Assembly: GCA_963789215.1 (NCBI GenBank)
Contig: CAWBJY010000008.1
Span: 1-64,000 of the forward strand
Source of the DNA: Phormidesmis sp963789215
Lineage (GTDB): Bacteria; Cyanobacteriota; Cyanobacteriia; Phormidesmidales; Phormidesmidaceae
Length of the DNA: 64,000 nt
Reading direction: 5' to 3'
Part shown: positions 62,832 to 64,000 of the stretch, piece after piece
Layout of the letters: each line of letters begins with the position of its first letter
Position numbering within the stretch: the first letter of the stretch is position 1
Program-made: the position numbers and the translations under genes
Notes under the pieces: model-generated
The model's input: only the letters and a program-made list of their open reading frames with translations
Told to the model about the DNA's origin: nothing
Databases searched by the model: none

Positions 62832-62882
62832 AGCCAACAGTCTTACACAGCTAACAGCCTCACACAGCCAACGGTCTTACAC
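62832..62882. repeat. 17-bp tandem repeat, three copies, after the glycosyltransferase stop
   Basis: AGCCAACAGTCTTACAC (62832-62848), AGCTAACAGCCTCACAC (62849-62865) and AGCCAACGGTCTTACAC (62866-62882) start four bases after the stop codon (62825-62827). Confidence 0.9.
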
Positions 62883-62893
62883 AGACTAAACCG

Positions 62894-63550
62894 TTACTCA
62901 ACTAGCATCCGCTGGGCCTGAGAAAGCTGTAGCCAAGCCTGCACAGAAGGGCGCTCCCACTGTCTCAGCGCGTACGTCTTCAAGTTATCAGGAACATCAT
63001 CTCCGTTCGCAACCAGCCGATTCAGCATAACCGCCAAATCAGTATCCGCAATGCACCAGTTTCCAAACAGATAGCGGCTTCCCTCATTCAGCAACCGATT
63101 GGCAGCCGCAAATAGCTTCTCTGTAGCCGCGATCGCTCCCTCCGACAGCACCCCCTCCTGCCGCCCACAAAATATCACCTCCGTCGAACGCTCCACTCGT
63201 ATCGGCAGCAAATCACTGCGCAGCCACGCCTGCAATTCCCTGGCGATCGCCCGCGCCCTCAGCCCAGCCGGATAAATTCGAGGATAGTGAGGAAAAGGAT
63301 ACTGCTCTTCTAAGTACTCACAAATTGCAGAAGATTCTGAAAGAGAGAATTTGCCTTGAACCAAAGTCGGCACCCGGCGAGAAAAAGAGATATTCGCATA
63401 GGCCGACTGACAATGTTCCTGCGCCTGCAAGTCCACTGTCTTCATCTCAAAGGGAATGCCCTTTTCAGTCAGCGAAACAAAAACAGAAAGCACGTAAGGG
63501 CTAAAAAAGTTCGAATCGGCATAAAGCACCAAGCTTCCTTCATCGGTCAT
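62894..63550 (-). CDS. Glutathione S-transferase family protein, 218 aa
   Basis: The thioredoxin-like N-terminal half (about 1-80) has LYADSNFFSPYVLSVFVSL, cis-Pro in RRVPTLV and the glutathione contact SESSAICEYLEE. The helical C-terminal half ends with NWCIADTDLAVMLNRL, the conserved hydrophobic staple. The length is typical, and the sequence resembles YfcF/YfcG-type bacterial GSTs. The ATG at 63550 is used; six codons upstream a second in-frame start is less likely. It is unrelated in detail to the GST at 41160-41960. Confidence 0.88.
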   Translation of the reverse strand: MTDEGSLVLYADSNFFSPYVLSVFVSLTEKGIPFEMKTVDLQAQEHCQSAYANISFSRRVPTLVQGKFSLSESSAICEYLEEQYPFPHYPRIYPAGLRARAIARELQAWLRSDLLPIRVERSTEVIFCGRQEGVLSEGAIAATEKLFAAANRLLNEGSRYLFGNWCIADTDLAVMLNRLVANGDDVPDNLKTYALRQWERPSVQAWLQLSQAQRMLVE

Positions 63551-63644
63551 CGCACCCTGTCCTCTCACTACGCCCTCTCTCAGTCGTTAGAGCTTACGCT
63601 TACCCCACAGTACCAACAATCGACTCGCCATCAGCTCAGGCACA

Positions 63645-63995
63645 CTACAGCAAGCTCTCATCGCAGCGCAGCCGGCACAGCGCGTCATACAAATCCTGCG
63701 TATTTGGCCATCCCACGTAGCCCGAAAACAAACAATCTCCCATGTAGTTTGCTAAATACACATGATGAATTCCCGCCTTATTCTGTCGGGTTTTCAGCGC
63801 TAGTCCGTGCGGTAACAAAGACCATAAATCAGACTTCTCAAACCCGCGATAGCGAGCATCCGTCATGCCCGGAATCGCCCGCAGTTGTTCCATCACCCGC
63901 TGGCTATAAGTCGCCACCGGCATGGGTATGCACAAATGATTCTCGTGCTGCCAAAATGCCTGAATCACGTCAGCCACCGCCGGATGCCGCTTCAT
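63645..63995 (-). CDS. Unknown protein at the window edge, 116 aa visible
   Basis: Not recognised. It reads as a small soluble alpha/beta protein (IQAFWQHENHLCIPMPVATYS, HHVYLANYMGDCLFSGYVGW, LYDALCRLRCDE). The ATG at 63995 lies five bases from the window end, so the true start may be outside. It is followed, with a gap of about 95 bp, by the GST gene on the same strand. Confidence 0.6.
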   Translation of the reverse strand: MKRHPAVADVIQAFWQHENHLCIPMPVATYSQRVMEQLRAIPGMTDARYRGFEKSDLWSLLPHGLALKTRQNKAGIHHVYLANYMGDCLFSGYVGWPNTQDLYDALCRLRCDESLL

Positions 63996-64000
63996 CCGAT

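Noticed and set aside
1..64000. tRNA and rRNA genes
   Set aside because: No cloverleaf-like sequence with a T-loop GTTCGAATC-type motif and no rRNA-like stretch was recognised on either strand by eye; a tRNAscan or Rfam run would be needed to exclude small RNAs.

Overview
The window reads as chromosomal DNA of a cyanobacterium. The octamer GCGATCGC (the HIP1 palindrome of many cyanobacteria) recurs throughout. The gene content also fits: a high-light-inducible CAB-motif protein, a valyl-tRNA synthetase carrying the cyanobacterial CAAD membrane domain, a squalene-hopene cyclase, a glycolate-oxidase GlcE-type subunit, and GAF histidine kinases of the bilin-binding type. Genus cannot be fixed by eye; a Leptolyngbya/Synechococcus-like lineage is a guess.

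Layout. 1-21 kb: end of a polysaccharide tyrosine autokinase; a run of MscS channel, winged-helix protein, MscS channel; a GH15 glycosidase; a DrrAB-type ABC exporter; a small secreted protein; ValRS-CAAD; Hli; a glutathione-reductase-like flavoprotein; an MMPL transporter; small secreted proteins; and a third MscS channel. 21-28 kb: a CHRD protein and three histidine kinases, two of them divergent with possible bilin-binding GAF domains, plus a conserved companion of the third. 28-34.4 kb: a decayed serine recombinase, then an apparent hopanoid operon (squalene synthase-like, RND pump, squalene-hopene cyclase). 34.4-48.3 kb: glgB, several small secreted or metal-binding proteins, glcE, a GST, a fasciclin protein with acidic repeats, a DUF4230 protein, a methyltransferase and a P-type ATPase. 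48.3-54 kb: a three-gene phosphorelay operon and a Ser/Thr kinase. 54-56.5 kb: a small integron remnant. 56.9-64 kb: an M3 peptidase, an alpha/beta hydrolase, a lone cas6, a frameshifted PMT-type glycosyltransferase, a GST and an unknown gene at the edge.

The most unusual region is 54.1-56.5 kb. A truncated integron-integrase gene faces away from an attI-like region and two gene cassettes. The cassette borders can be read base by base: each cassette begins with a 7-mer whose exact reverse complement opens its own attC site (GTTAGGC/GCCTAAC and GTTACCC/GGGTAAC), and each attC hairpin has two unpaired bases six pairs apart. Cassette 1 holds a DUF4440-like gene and an intact HigBA toxin-antitoxin pair; cassette 2 holds a 173-residue unknown protein. 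The island lies between a frameshifted 5' fragment of a pepF-like gene and the intact pepF, and its far end cuts a VapBC-like toxin gene after about 12 codons.

A second pattern runs through the whole window. Short tandem duplications (10-17 bp) sit on or directly after the stop codons of at least ten genes. Tandem duplications inside genes have lengths divisible by three. This suggests a general slippage or duplication process filtered by selection on reading frame.
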